Positions 1 through 10,278 of a stretch of 64,000 bases of DNA are shown here, piece after piece. The position numbers and the translations under genes were made by a program. This DNA comes from Acanthococcus lagerstroemiae. Its lineage: Eukaryota; Arthropoda; Insecta; Hemiptera; Eriococcidae. Numbering within the stretch: the first letter of the stretch is position 1; every line of letters starts with the position of its first letter. The notes below the pieces were generated by a model that saw nothing but the letters and a program-made list of their open reading frames with translations, did not search any database and was not told the DNA's origin. Location of the stretch: the NCBI GenBank assembly GCA_031841125.1, contig CM063108.1, positions 72,264,344 to 72,328,343 of the forward strand. The letters run 5' to 3'.

Positions 1-833
1 CTTTTTTCTTTTGTTTTGCTCGTCAAGTGAAAATTTTGTAGTTTCGTCACTATTTTACCAACAAAATTTTATCTACCTATTTACTGACAAGTCTAGGAAA
101 ACGTTCTGTTTACGCTACTAACATGTGACACTCGTTATGTATCGCTATGTCGAAAATTTAATTACTGAAAAGGTAAGATAAAGTGACGATGAAGCTCATA
201 ATGGGTATAATAACAAGAGTAGATGTAATAACAAATCGAATGTCCCAAATCAAACTAGTCTGTCACTGCTAGTTCCTCAGATAATAGCCTCAATATTTTA
301 AAACTGTGGAAATTTAAACCAATAGCTTCTGCAGCACAAATATAAGCAGAAATAATGGAAGAAGGCTTAAAAAATTTCGGAAAAAGGATGAATAATCCGA
401 AGAAATTGAAAAAAATTTAGCGACCCAAAATTTAAAAGTAGGTCTTTTAATGGGGAATAACTCCAAAATATAGGAAGGTAACATAAATGTGTACGGCTGG
501 CAGAATTTAAGCGACTTTTTTTTTCAAGAACTGATGTCCAGTTTAGATTATCGAAAACAGATTAAAAGGCCCCGTTATTTCATCTCCATAAAATCGGTTT
601 TAAAAAAATGAAGAGCATTTCGATTTTTTTCTTCTTTCTTTTATTAAATCCTTTACCGGCTAGAAACCTAATAATTATATTATAAAAGAACGAACACGTT
701 CGCATTTAAACGGACTACGGACGCCTTTTTCCGACAATTTTACCGAATAAAAAAAAGAAAAACTACGTTTCTCTTCATTCCGCTGACTTAATACCGTGGT
801 GTTCTCGTCATTAATGGAAAGTGGAAAAAAAGA
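1..833. other. AT-rich sequence, nothing recognised
   Basis: No open frame of useful length, no inverted repeat and no known element was seen here. The stretch is AT-rich with short A and T runs. Confidence 0.5.
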
Positions 834-860
834 GAGAAAGAAAGAAAGAAAGAAAGAAAA
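834..860. repeat. (GAAA)n microsatellite
   Basis: About six tandem GAAA tetramers sit in a purine-rich run that starts with GAGA and ends in A-rich sequence. Confidence 0.9.
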
Positions 861-1217
861 AACAAAAATAGAGGAGCCGATGAGAAATAGTTCCTTTTTC
901 TTTCTGTAGGATTATCTGCAATTTCGATTCACTGAGAAAGCCGAAGGGGTCGGCTGCATTGTCATCTACTTTGTTCCATTAACGTCGCAGAGATAAACAT
1001 AATAAACCACTTCCCCTTTATTTTATTAATTTGAGTCTAAAAATCAGGCGCGAACCGGGGATCCATTTACCGCACAAGTGCTGATACTCCCACGAAAAGC
1101 AAACGCATACCGAGTGCATCGAATATTCTTCGACATCGATATCAACACATCAATGACAACATTGCTTCGACAATTTCCACCAATATTACCGTCATTAGGA
1201 CTTCAATTATTATAATT

Positions 1218-1463
1218 ATGATTATCACCTCGATGTCCCTGATTATCGGGCTTTCCAACGTACCAGCTCATATTTTTCAAGTTGAACCCACAATTTCCGA
1301 GAAACAATCGAGCAGTGAAACGAAAATTAGGCGCAATTTAAAGCCAACTTTCTTCGATTGTTACGAAAAAAAGAAGGTCGACGAAAGCGGCATCAATTTC
1401 TGTAGCGACTATCGCAATGACCAAAGCGAATGTTTCCTCAAGATCGTACATAAAAAGGTTTAA
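1218..1463 (+). CDS. Small ORF, possible secreted peptide (weak)
   Basis: An ATG-initiated frame of 81 codons. The N-terminus has a moderately hydrophobic stretch (MIITSMSLIIGLSNVPA) that could be a weak signal peptide. It is followed by a charged, Lys/Glu/Ser-rich part with three cysteines near residues 48, 62 and 72. The local base composition is somewhat less AT-rich than the surroundings. No family is recognised. No convincing promoter, splice site or poly(A) signal is attached to it; a strong donor-like GTGTAAGT near 1512 lies beyond the stop codon. A frame of this length can occur by chance, so this is only a candidate. Confidence 0.2.
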   Translation: MIITSMSLIIGLSNVPAHIFQVEPTISEKQSSSETKIRRNLKPTFFDCYEKKKVDESGINFCSDYRNDQSECFLKIVHKKV

Positions 1464-2299
1464 TATTATGCGGGAGCGCGGGGGTGGACTGGCCGTGTAT
1501 CCCGTGTAAGTGACCGATACATTTTCTGCGGCTGGTACACGTGAGTGTTGTGGGCTGTTGTAGTAGCTTACGGGGAGAGAGGAAGAAAAGGAAACAGATG
1601 GAGGGGTAATGAAAGGGAAAAGTTGAGTTGATGAAATTGCCTTTCCCGGCAGTTTTTTAGGTCTGAAACCGTTCCTGAAAAGCTTGTCTAAAAAGCGAAC
1701 TGATTCTCGACAGGCAAAGACGCTTTCTTCCGATACTCGTCATGTACAAAATTTTATTCCAAATGTACAATGAAAGTGATAACGAACCGTGTTGAAACGT
1801 TTGACACGTGACAGATCGTATTATGTAGAATCGCAAATTCGATATTATTTTAAAGATTTTCAAAGTAGAAATGTTCCGAAATCCGTATTGGGATAACAAG
1901 TGGTCGAATGTCGAGCGTATATACTCCTGCTGACAGAGTTACTAAATTATCAACTTGAAATTATAAAGCACAAAACAAAAGGGATTCATCCTTATCAACT
2001 ACTTTCCTCCTTGTGATCGATACTTTCCTCCTGAAGGGAAAAAAGCAAAGCACGTAACAAGCTCGTCTGTCGCTTTCTCAAGGTTAAACTGAAGAAAAAT
2101 AACGCACTTTCAGAGTATATTTCGAGCAATGATAGATTTCAACCTATAAATGGCAACAGTTTTCAACAGATCCTCATTTTTCGCAAATATATATTCCGCG
2201 CCTCCAAATATCAAAAGATATTTTTGGCTTGACAACAACGTACATTCATACAGAATGTTGATGTAAGCTCCTATATAAAACTCAATACGATTTTATTGG
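1464..2299. other. Non-coding sequence, nothing recognised
   Basis: A short G-rich part (1470-1620) is followed by AT-rich sequence. No supported gene or repeat was seen. Confidence 0.4.
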
Positions 2300-3060
2300 G
2301 ACCTATCCAGACTAATGAGGACCACTCAAGACTCGTTAAGACTCGAGCCTAAGTTCCTTCAAGACTAGTTACAATTTTGTAGAACTATCCAGATTAATGA
2401 GGAGCACTTCAGACTAATCAAGACGTCCAGACTTAGTCAAAGCTAGTTAAGATTCCATCATGACTCGATAAAATGCCATTGAAACTCATTATGATTAGCT
2501 GTAAAACTATCTAAAGCCTTACAGAACTCTTCAAACTACGATAAAACGCATTAAGACTTATATGCAGACTCTATTAAGGCTACTCTATTAAGGCTACTTA
2601 AAATTCCAATAAAACTCGTTAAAGTAGAGTGCAGACATTTTGAGATTGTATCGAAACTTTTGTTGAGACAGTTTTACGACATTAAAACTTACTAAGACCA
2701 TCTGAAGACTCGCGAAGACTAGCGAGACTCTTTAAATTTTCCAAGATTTATTGAAAGAGGGTTATCAAAACTGAGGTAAGACTCACAGGATCAACAAGAG
2801 AAAATTCGGAAAGGGGCAAAGTTTTTGCTGAGCCTTCCATTATAGTCAAACAGGTAAAACAAAAGTTCACGAGCGGAGCTAGCGAAAAAATTTATCGGTT
2901 TTGTACTAAATTTCGTATCTGATAAAATATTATTTTTGCCCTATTTTCTATGATTTTTGTTGAGAAATTTGTATCAATAAGTCCTCTTGTAGAATTATTA
3001 ATACTTGGTCAAGACTCTGTAAGACTCGGTGAAACTCAATAAAAATTAATATAACTATAT
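2300..3060 (-). repeat. Degenerate decamer array (AAGACTCGTT-like)
   Basis: Variants of AAGACTCGTT / AAGACTAGTT recur in register. Successive AGACT-type cores fall near 2309, 2329, 2339, 2361, 2391, 2411, 2420 and 2430, so spacings are close to multiples of 10. The array is very degenerate and has no coding frame. The strand given treats AACGAGTCTT as the forward unit. More copies of the unit continue at 3530-3620. Confidence 0.7.
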
Positions 3061-3529
3061 CAAGATCCTATTACCATCCGCTTCGAGGTGGCTGCATCTC
3101 GGAAGCAAATTTAAATTGAGCTTCCGTGAATAATAAATTTTTATCTGGCTCTGATTCCAGCTTCGGCAAAAATCTTAATGCTTGGTGCAAAATTCTGGAT
3201 AGCTACGACTCCATCAAAATATATGGTTTTTGCTCAGGTTTCGGTTGTTTTGAGGGAGGAGTACCAGGGTAGGTCAGGGAGGAGAGAAATGGGAAGGAAA
3301 AAGGTTGACGGGCCATTGATTCCGGGTTTGGTAAAATAATAAAATTAAGTCCCGCTCCTAGTCCATCGAGTAATTATTTATTCGAGACCCAAATACGGCA
3401 AATAATTTTTTTCGTTCTGCAGCCCCAACTCCAGCTCATCCATTTTCTCGGGCCCGAGCTATGGCTCCTCTGAAGAATAATTAACTTCAGGGCTCTGAGC
3501 TCCAACTTCGAGTCCCTGATTAAAACTGG
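3061..3529. other. Less AT-rich segment interrupting the decamer array
   Basis: This segment splits the decamer array. It carries repeated phrases such as GGCTCTGATTCCAGCTTC, CCAACTCCAGCTC and CTCCAACTTCGAG, so it is probably an old degenerate repeat of a different kind. No termini or coding frame were found. Confidence 0.35.
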
Positions 3530-3620
3530 TTAAAATTATGTGAAGAGACAATAAGATTATGTTACGCCTCGTTAATACTATTTCCAGACTAGTAAGACTA
3601 GTGAAGAGTTCGTCAGCAAA
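3530..3620 (-). repeat. Decamer array, continuation
   Basis: A few further AGACTAGTAAGACTAGT-type units, matching the array at 2300-3060. Confidence 0.5.
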
Positions 3621-4508
3621 CGTGGCAGAATGCTTTTATCCTGGGTTGGAATAGAAGAGAAGAGGCATGCTGCGTTGCTGAGTGTTCACATCATCGTCGA
3701 ATAACAAAGAAAAATGAAACGAATTTTCGAAATCCATTAAGTAAGCAAATGACAAAACAAATCAATCCCAAATTTATTCCACGGGGCAAAATGTGTGTAT
3801 TCGTTCTGGAAAGATTGTTACTCTTTGGCTCTATTTTCGATATTTCACGATTTTTCGATTCCTTGGTTTTGATTAAAAAAATATCACTTCTTCAGAATCT
3901 ACCACATTGGATATGTCCGCCCAATAACCGGACTCGATCCGCCTTTTGTGAGGCGTTCTGGCAGTTTTCTCTTAGAAAACGAATCAATATTCGTCGGAAG
4001 TACAACCAAAATAGGTTGACGGGTCGTCTTCGACCATTTATTTTCTAATACACGTTAAAATGCATACATTGAGAAAATTAACTCACCACCAACACCAAGG
4101 TTTAAAGGGTTGAAATAAAACCAGCACCTAAAACCACAGTGAAAAAACCGATACGACTTTATTCAATCAGAGAAACAAATATATACGTAGAGCTAGCTGA
4201 TGTGGAAATGAGATCATCTAGATTTTGTGAATTTCCTATTTGTTATCAACTCGCCACTGATTATTACGTACGAACGAAGTTCAATTACGAAATAACACCA
4301 TGAAGAGGTGAGCTGATTCGAACAACAGTAACCAGATAAAAGCGAAGATCTGCAATAACTTTTTCTGTATTGACGCGAGTGTTGCGCGTAAAAATTCACT
4401 CGGTAAACAATTTTTCGATTTGGAGAATGTATTTTCTGGTACGCTGATGATTCTTCGTGGTTTCCTGAAGTCATCGAATTCGATTCAAGTAGCGATATCG
4501 TGATCATT

Positions 4509-5189
4509 ATGTTAACACTGATTTTAATCATACTGTCGGCAGCTGCTACCGCCGAGATTGAAAAAACGTACACCGTGTATCGCCAGGATTACGAAGGTAA
4601 TCGACAGGTGCCATTTGCGCGCCAATCCTTCAACACCGGGTCCAACGGCGTGTACAGAGTGAACAGACAAGATTTTTCAAACGGATACGGAGCGCCGTTC
4701 TCTCAGCCGGGAAAGAGCAACTGGCCAGGGTTTACGGCGAGCTCGACGGGTAACTCACTTAGGTCAATACCACTGAACGGAAACACTCCGCTGCCCAGAT
4801 TGTTTGTGCCCGCGAGTACTCAACAGTCTAGAGGACACGTGAAACCCAATTACAATAGAGTAATTCCAGCATCAGAGCTTGGAAACTCGCCGCGAGACAT
4901 CTACGGCGATTACGGAGTTCTTCCGGCGATACCAAACCGGAGACACGAAGAAGAACCGCTGTCTCCGGAGTCGCCGTTTTCGAAAACGTTGACTTCGGAG
5001 GCAAGCGATTCGAAAGAACCAACGGTTAAGTACCACTCGATAAACGACGAGGTTGAAATTAGCGACGATCAGCAAGAGTTACTGGAGGCGTCGATTTTGC
5101 TACCCGAATTAGAGAAGGCGCGTGCCACTTCGAAGCCCATTCGTCTCCGTCGTCGTCGTTCCATTAGCTACCAAACTATAAGAGTCTGA
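4509..5189 (+). CDS. Secreted protein of unknown family, 226 residues
   Basis: This is the best-supported gene in the window. The start chosen is the ATG at 4509: it begins a clear signal peptide (MLTLILIILSAAATA, cleavage likely before EIEKTY). An upstream GTG at 4500 adds only three residues and is not a plausible start. The mature protein is rich in Asn, Ser, Pro, Gln, Arg and Tyr. The N-terminal half repeats loosely similar phrases (VYRQDYEGNRQ, VYRVNRQDFSNGYG). The middle is acidic and Ser/Pro-rich, and the end carries a run of basic residues (RLRRRRS) followed by SISYQTIRV. There are no cysteines and no second membrane segment, so it is likely exported and partly disordered. The basic run is a possible furin-type cleavage site. 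CpG content is higher than in the flanks, as in other real exons. A TATATA at 4180 and poly(A) signals at 5643 and 5692 fit a single-exon gene, but a 5' exon cannot be excluded because the frame is open back to 4407. I do not recognise the family. Confidence 0.75.
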   Translation: MLTLILIILSAAATAEIEKTYTVYRQDYEGNRQVPFARQSFNTGSNGVYRVNRQDFSNGYGAPFSQPGKSNWPGFTASSTGNSLRSIPLNGNTPLPRLFVPASTQQSRGHVKPNYNRVIPASELGNSPRDIYGDYGVLPAIPNRRHEEEPLSPESPFSKTLTSEASDSKEPTVKYHSINDEVEISDDQQELLEASILLPELEKARATSKPIRLRRRRSISYQTIRV

Positions 5190-5642
5190 TACTGAGCTGT
5201 CAGGTCGTCACTTGCGTACAGGATTTGAGGATGATGTTTCTCGCGGAAAATGGCTTAAGTACAGCCTGAGAAATACTCTTAATATCGACGATGTGCAGCA
5301 GAACAATACCGGGTACCACTTTTGAACTACTTTATTTCTAGTTGAAATGTTATTCCATATCGTGATGGAAAACCAAGTACCAAAGCAAGGACTGTGTTAT
5401 TAGAATAACTGTAGAATTGCGGGTGCTCTATTCTATGAAAACGGATACCTATAGAACAGCTTTGTCTAACTTAAGCCTGATCTTCTTGACACGTGCTGAG
5501 AATTTTTAAAACTTACAATTCCCATGGATCTAAGCTTATCAGTCCAAACATCTAAAAAAAAACAAATAAGAAACTAGTTACCACTGAAAAGTATCAGTAT
5601 CACATCACTAGAGCACAAATATTTATGAGCTAACCGAACAAA

Positions 5643-5697
5643 AATAAAACTTCTGTGTAATTGGCCTTTCCAGCTGTTGATAGGGGGAGTAAATAAA
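5643..5697 (+). terminator. Candidate poly(A) signals for the 4509 gene
   Basis: Two AATAAA hexamers (5643-5648 and 5692-5697) lie about 450-500 bases after the stop codon. They are consistent with a short 3' UTR. AATAAA is common in AT-rich DNA, so this is inference. Confidence 0.4.
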
Positions 5698-5698
5698 T

Positions 5699-5724
5699 AT
5701 ATTATTATTATTATTATTATTATT
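5699..5724. repeat. (ATT)n microsatellite
   Basis: About eight tandem ATT triplets directly after the second AATAAA. Confidence 0.9.
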
Positions 5725-6229
5725 GTTACTATCTGAAAATGTACGTCTTAGTTTTATTCGTTATTCGATTAAAAATATGAGATACTGATTGGTGTTATCA
5801 TAATAATTACACAAATTGGATGATGTTTCTTTGGACCAAACACCAAGGATTTTCGCGATCAGATTTATCTTAGGAGTTATTTGACTGGACACGAATACTC
5901 CACAGCTGCGCATTAGCGCTGGTACTGAATTTTAGGATAAAATGTCACAAGAATTTGGTAAAATTGACTCACCACGGTACATGAGACAGGAATAATGAAG
6001 CTTGATATTTTATGCCTTCGCAAATCACCAACTATTTTAAGACAGCTCGCGGCAGCTAAGCTCACAATTCTATGTATTTTAAAGCTACAGGCTCGTAACG
6101 ATTGATCGACCTGTACTCACGTATTTATATTTTATCGCTAACATGTCAGTAGTCTATGTACCGAGAGGGTAAAGGCAGCAACTGTCGATTAGTGTGAAAT
6201 TTGCGATACGAACCGCAAAGCGAATTTCT
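5725..6229. other. AT-rich sequence, nothing recognised
   Basis: No supported gene, inverted repeat or element boundary was seen here. Confidence 0.4.
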
Positions 6230-6470
6230 AATGAATCCTAATGATTAGTTGAGTCTTAATGAATCTTAACATAGTCTTGACGCCACAACAAAAGTTTTAC
6301 AGCATTTTCATAAATGGTAACGAGTCTTACCAAGTATTCATGACTTTTCATGAATCCCAGCACACAGCGTGAAAAGTTTTACCGAATCTTGAAGAGTGTG
6401 AATCAGTCATATAGTTACAATGGACCTCAATAAGTCTCGACTAGTCTTAATGAGTTTCAAGCGGTGTATA
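6230..6470 (+). repeat. Decamer array (AGTCTTAACG-like), left part
   Basis: Repeated GAGTCTTAATGAATCTTAA-like phrases, the reverse complement of the unit at 2.3 kb. The array resumes at 7530 on the other side of an inverted-repeat element, so that element probably inserted into it. Confidence 0.65.
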
Positions 6471-6473
6471 CAG

Positions 6474-7524
6474 AATAAGGTGGTTCTTATTAATCTTGGT
6501 GAAAACAATTTGTTTTTAGTTGAGACATCCCCGAGATCGGTTTCATAAGTTGAAAAACTTTGGAAGGTTTGTTGAATAAGATTGGTTAAGGGTTATACGC
6601 GCCTCAAATGGGTTAATGTTTTATGGGATTTAACATTGATTTTGAAAATCTGAGACTCTTACACAACTAAAGTTTCCTATTATATACATAAAAGTTTTAC
6701 TACACAACAATTTGAGATTTTGTAAAAAAAAACAATGACACGAGAACATATGACTCTTAAATATTTTCAACGAAGAATTTAATGCCGATGTTAATTTTTG
6801 GATTATAGTTCATTTTCTCCCCTTATCTCCTATCTTAAATACGAATTTTAGTATCATCAAGATGATACCACTGATCAAACAACTATACGCGTTCAGTATT
6901 GCTATCAGTATCAGTGTAGCTATTCATGGACGACAAAAAATGAAACTAGAAAAATTTGATAAAATTGTAATTTTGAACGTAGAAACGAGAGATTTTCGAG
7001 AAAAATGGTTAACGCCATCGTATTTAGCGTTCAAAATATAGCTAAAATCATATAATCTCATCCCATTGTTTTTTATGCTGCTGTGTAGTGTTATATGCGT
7101 ATATATTCTGCCATTAGGGATTCCAAGGGTTACTGAATACATTTCCGCGGTTCGTCCCCCCTGCTCGCAACCTTTCAGGTTCCACAAAGGGTTAATTTTC
7201 CATAAATAACTTTAAAATTTAGATAAATGAAAATCAGCAGAACCTGAAATATTGAAGGAGATATGGACTCAAAGACCCGTAAGACTCTTATTTGGAAAAA
7301 TTGTTATTTTTCGGTTTATGGTGGGGAGAGCTCACGCTGTGTGAGAATATCAAAATTTCAAAATAAATGTTCACCCGCAAACGAATTTTAACCCCCTTCA
7401 GGTATGAGTTACCCTCCACGAATATTATACGAGCGTAGCAGATTTTTGTTTTTCAATATTAGAACCGATATGAAGGGTGCCTCATTGAAAAATTAAAACT
7501 TTAAAAATAAGAACCATCCTAATG
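6474..7524. mobile_element. Long inverted-repeat (hairpin) element A
   Basis: The left arm starts near 6474 with AATAAGGTGGTTCTTATTAA. The right arm ends near 7524 with ATAAGAACCATCCTAATG, its reverse complement apart from a few changes. Further inward the arms still pair: GAGATCGGTTTCATAAGTTG on the left matches the reverse complement of AATATTAGAACCGATATGAA on the right. The arms extend about 200-300 bases and are diverged. No transposase frame is present. Decamer array lies on both sides. The termini resemble those at 10.3, 24.0, 39.1 and 48.0 kb. Confidence 0.65.
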
Positions 7525-7529
7525 CAGAG

Positions 7530-7960
7530 CTTTTACGAATCTGAATGTGTTACAGCACGGGTCCGACGAGTCTTACCGAATTTCAATCAGTGACGGTAAT
7601 GTAGCGAACTTTAACGAGCTTAAACTAAGTTTGCACTCGGTACGGTGTCTAAACACGGCCTTTCAATACATAAGTTTAAAAATAAGTCTAAACAAGGGCT
7701 CTTCGAGTCTTCATGAACCTTAACGAGTAGAAATCACTTTTACATTGTCTTACCGAATCTTAATTAATCTGAACATGTTTCAACAGTATCTTGGGTATTT
7801 TCAACGAGTTCTAATTGTCTTAACGAGTCTCGATAGCCTCCAGGAGTCTTAATGAGTTTTATTGAGTATTAAACATCTTCTAAAATTAACAAGTCTGAAA
7901 GAAGACTCAAATGTGTCTTAAAAAGTCGCAGTAGAGCTTCATCGAGCCAAGTATATTTAC
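7530..7960 (+). repeat. Decamer array (AGTCTTAACG-like), right part
   Basis: Units such as CGAGTCTTACCGAAT, GTCTTACCGAATCTTAATTA and TCTTAACGAGTCTCG are repeated with spacings near 10. It has the same orientation as 6230-6470. Confidence 0.65.
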
Positions 7961-8547
7961 GATTCTTAACAGCGTGTGAATAACTTAAATGACAGGTTAA
8001 TACCTCCGTAGACAATTTGTACTACTTATCTCGTGTTTTCCTTTTTTTCTCAGAAGTTCTGAAGTTAGTCTTTCCATGAGAAGAGGAACATGGAGGAAGG
8101 GAGTGAGAGAAGCTAATCGTGCAAATTTAGTGCGAAAAAAAGTCCAACTCAGAAAATACAATAATTCATGCAAAATTTAAAATTATTATAATTTAGGGGC
8201 CACCGCAAAAAGAAAGAACTGTTACTCGCATTCGAATAAGAGAGTCTCTTCCATATTCATACGCCACAAGTACAACTAGAAGAAAAAGGAAGGCTAGTTG
8301 TTGCATTACTAAGGAAACTGGACTCAGAGAGCAATCATACGTCCCCCTTGATATACAGAAAAATCTGACACTCCAGTCTCAAAAATTAAGTCACCTATCG
8401 GAAATTTTTAATATTTCGATCATTATTTCCTAAAAACTCAGCTCTGTGCCAGTCGCAAAAATAAATAATTTTCTTTTTTTGACTTGTTAACTGTGAATTG
8501 AAAATTACCAAGTTTTAATTGGAATTCTTCGTGTTTACCCCTCCCAG
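7961..8547. other. AT-rich sequence; possible intron upstream of an exon
   Basis: No element was recognised. The end (8530-8547) carries a pyrimidine-rich tract and CCCAG, which is read here as a splice acceptor. Confidence 0.35.
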
Positions 8548-8724
8548 AATAGGTTCTTCGTGCCGGCCCATACTGACCCAAATTTCATCCAGAATACAAC
8601 CCCAGTTCCAAGTGGTACCTCACACGCGAAAGGTTCTTCTCCAGAACTCACTGAGTCTACAATTACAAGTTTTGACTTAAGGCCGCTATCGGTCGGACAA
8701 AGAAATACAACCAGAACGTCTCCG
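8548..8724 (+). CDS. Probable internal coding exon, 59 codons, Ser/Thr-rich
   Basis: The block is bounded by an acceptor (GTTTACCCCTCCCAG just before 8548) and a donor (CTCCG|GTACGT at 8725). It is open in one frame for exactly 177 bases, so it starts and ends in phase 0. It encodes a polar segment beginning NRFFVPAHTDPNFIQNTTP and ending GQRNTTRTSP, rich in Ser, Thr, Pro and Asn, with three NTT/NFI-type Asn motifs. There is no domain I can name. The frame directly after the donor turns hydrophobic and Phe/Leu-rich, as expected for intron read-through. The parent gene would be on the plus strand with large introns; neighbouring exons are not identified. The exon at 15864 does not join it in phase. 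A chance ORF remains possible. Confidence 0.4.
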
Positions 8725-8879
8725 GTACGTTATCCTAACTTTACTACTTTTCTTATATCAGAGCTAAAAAGTTCTGGGCTTACCAAGATTAGGCATGTAC
8801 TTTGCTTCTTTTGGAAAAATTTGTTTTTAGACTCGGTAAGGTTTGTAAAAAGAACTTTCTCAGCAATTTTGAATTCCTG

Positions 8880-9060
8880 AAGCGGCCAAGATTTGTACAA
8901 GCCGGATTATGGCATCGCATCGGTTGCCCCCAAGATGGCAATGTGCTTTTCGCACCCTCTGTCAGAGAATTATGAAGCCGACGTACGCTCGATCTGGTGC
9001 GGTGACCGCGACGCACGCGGGTACGTGCGCGAGTGGCACGCCGCGACATAAATAAGTCAA
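8880..9060. other. Short CpG-rich block
   Basis: This block is much richer in CG dinucleotides than its surroundings (for example GACCGCGACGCACGCGG). In insects such blocks are often promoters or exons. The longest frame is on the minus strand (Arg-rich) and is not convincing as protein. Confidence 0.35.
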
Positions 9061-9554
9061 TTCGTCAAAATTTTCCGGATCCTGGCGCACGCTTTTAATA
9101 TATTTTACCCCGCCTTCCGCAATATCCCATTTACGTTAGAATTTACGATACGTGATTCGTAATCCAATCTTGAAAATGAAAATAATGCGTTTCGCGTGCG
9201 ACACATCTTCTTTCTCTCCATCCTGCCCCGCCCAGCCTGTCACGTTGTCCGCTATAAATTTCTGTTTAAGAGAATAGCGTTTAAAATGAACTTGGCGAGT
9301 CTGCAGGGTCCGCGACTCCACGCTCCGGCTAAGCAACTCAGAACTATACAGCGTGTATATATTACGAGTCTACTCGTACAAAAAAGCAAGTACGCATTCC
9401 GTGTTCATCAGTTCATCTTGACCACGTTCGACGACCTGCTCCGGTTGTTTTGTGTACGGTTTCACGAGTTTAAGGGTTCGAGCAGCTGCTGATTACCAGG
9501 GCGAGGAAACCGGAGGCCCAAAAAAATTTATTTGCCGAAGTCACGAAAAAATTA
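9061..9554. other. Mixed sequence without a supported gene
   Basis: Short frames are present on both strands, but none has splice signals or recognisable protein features. Confidence 0.3.
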
Positions 9555-9860
9555 TTCGTTAGAACCGGAACCAGAAACGCAGAAACTTCCGCTGCCAGTT
9601 CCGACTCTTCAACCTCCCCCTATTCCTCCTCCACTTTTTCTTGCCCTCCGCCCACACCCTTATCCCCCACCCGTTGAAAAACCGAGGTCGAAGTAAAAAC
9701 CGCGTCTTTAGTGCAGCGGGAACCGGATCCGGAACCAAAGATGCCGGAGCCAATCTGAAGAATTTTGGCGAAACCGAAAATAAAGTCCAATTTTGCTTCA
9801 ACTCGGATAGCGGCTCCGGATCTCTCCTCTGGCTGAAACCTAACAATAAAGTTCAAATTC
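9555..9860. other. GC-rich block with CCGGAACC-type repeats
   Basis: CCGGAACCAGAA, CCGGATCCGGAACC and GGCTCCGGATCTC recur. One plus-strand frame (about 9565-9695) reads as Pro-rich (LPLPVPTLQPPPIPPPL), but it has no start codon or clear splice sites. It is probably a degenerate simple repeat rather than an exon. Confidence 0.3.
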
Positions 9861-10278
9861 GGAGCCTAAATCACTTACACGCGAGAAATGTATGCACCTT
9901 CACTAAGAATGGAGCCCATAGGCGAACGTGATTTTCCAAGAGGTCTAGATTCGGGCCAACTGTACTAAGCATGAAAATAATTCTAAGCAGTGATTTCTAA
10001 AAGCCCTGCAGAATCAACCTCGATAACTTTTTCGGCGAATGCCGATGCTGCAACATTACCAGAAGGTGCATTATAACTCGTTCTAATCTTCAGGAAAGAG
10101 AGTAAATCATTTTCATCAACTTATCTCAATCCCTTCAAAAGTAAGATCAGACAATCACATCCACATGTTGTCAAGATGATTAGCGTGCTTATCCGGTTGA
10201 AAAAGGAGCATCCATTTGACATACCACCTCCCGATTTCTACAAAAAGGAAGAAAACAGATAGGCACATTCTAGAGTTG
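9861..10278. other. AT-rich sequence, nothing recognised
   Basis: No supported gene or element boundary. Confidence 0.35.

Noticed and set aside
4214..4573. 119-codon minus-strand ORF
   Set aside because: It overlaps the signal-peptide region of the 4509 gene in antisense and has no supporting features.
9559..9931. Overlapping ORFs on both strands in GC-rich DNA
   Set aside because: They arise from a CCGGAACC-type degenerate repeat; no start or splice signals.
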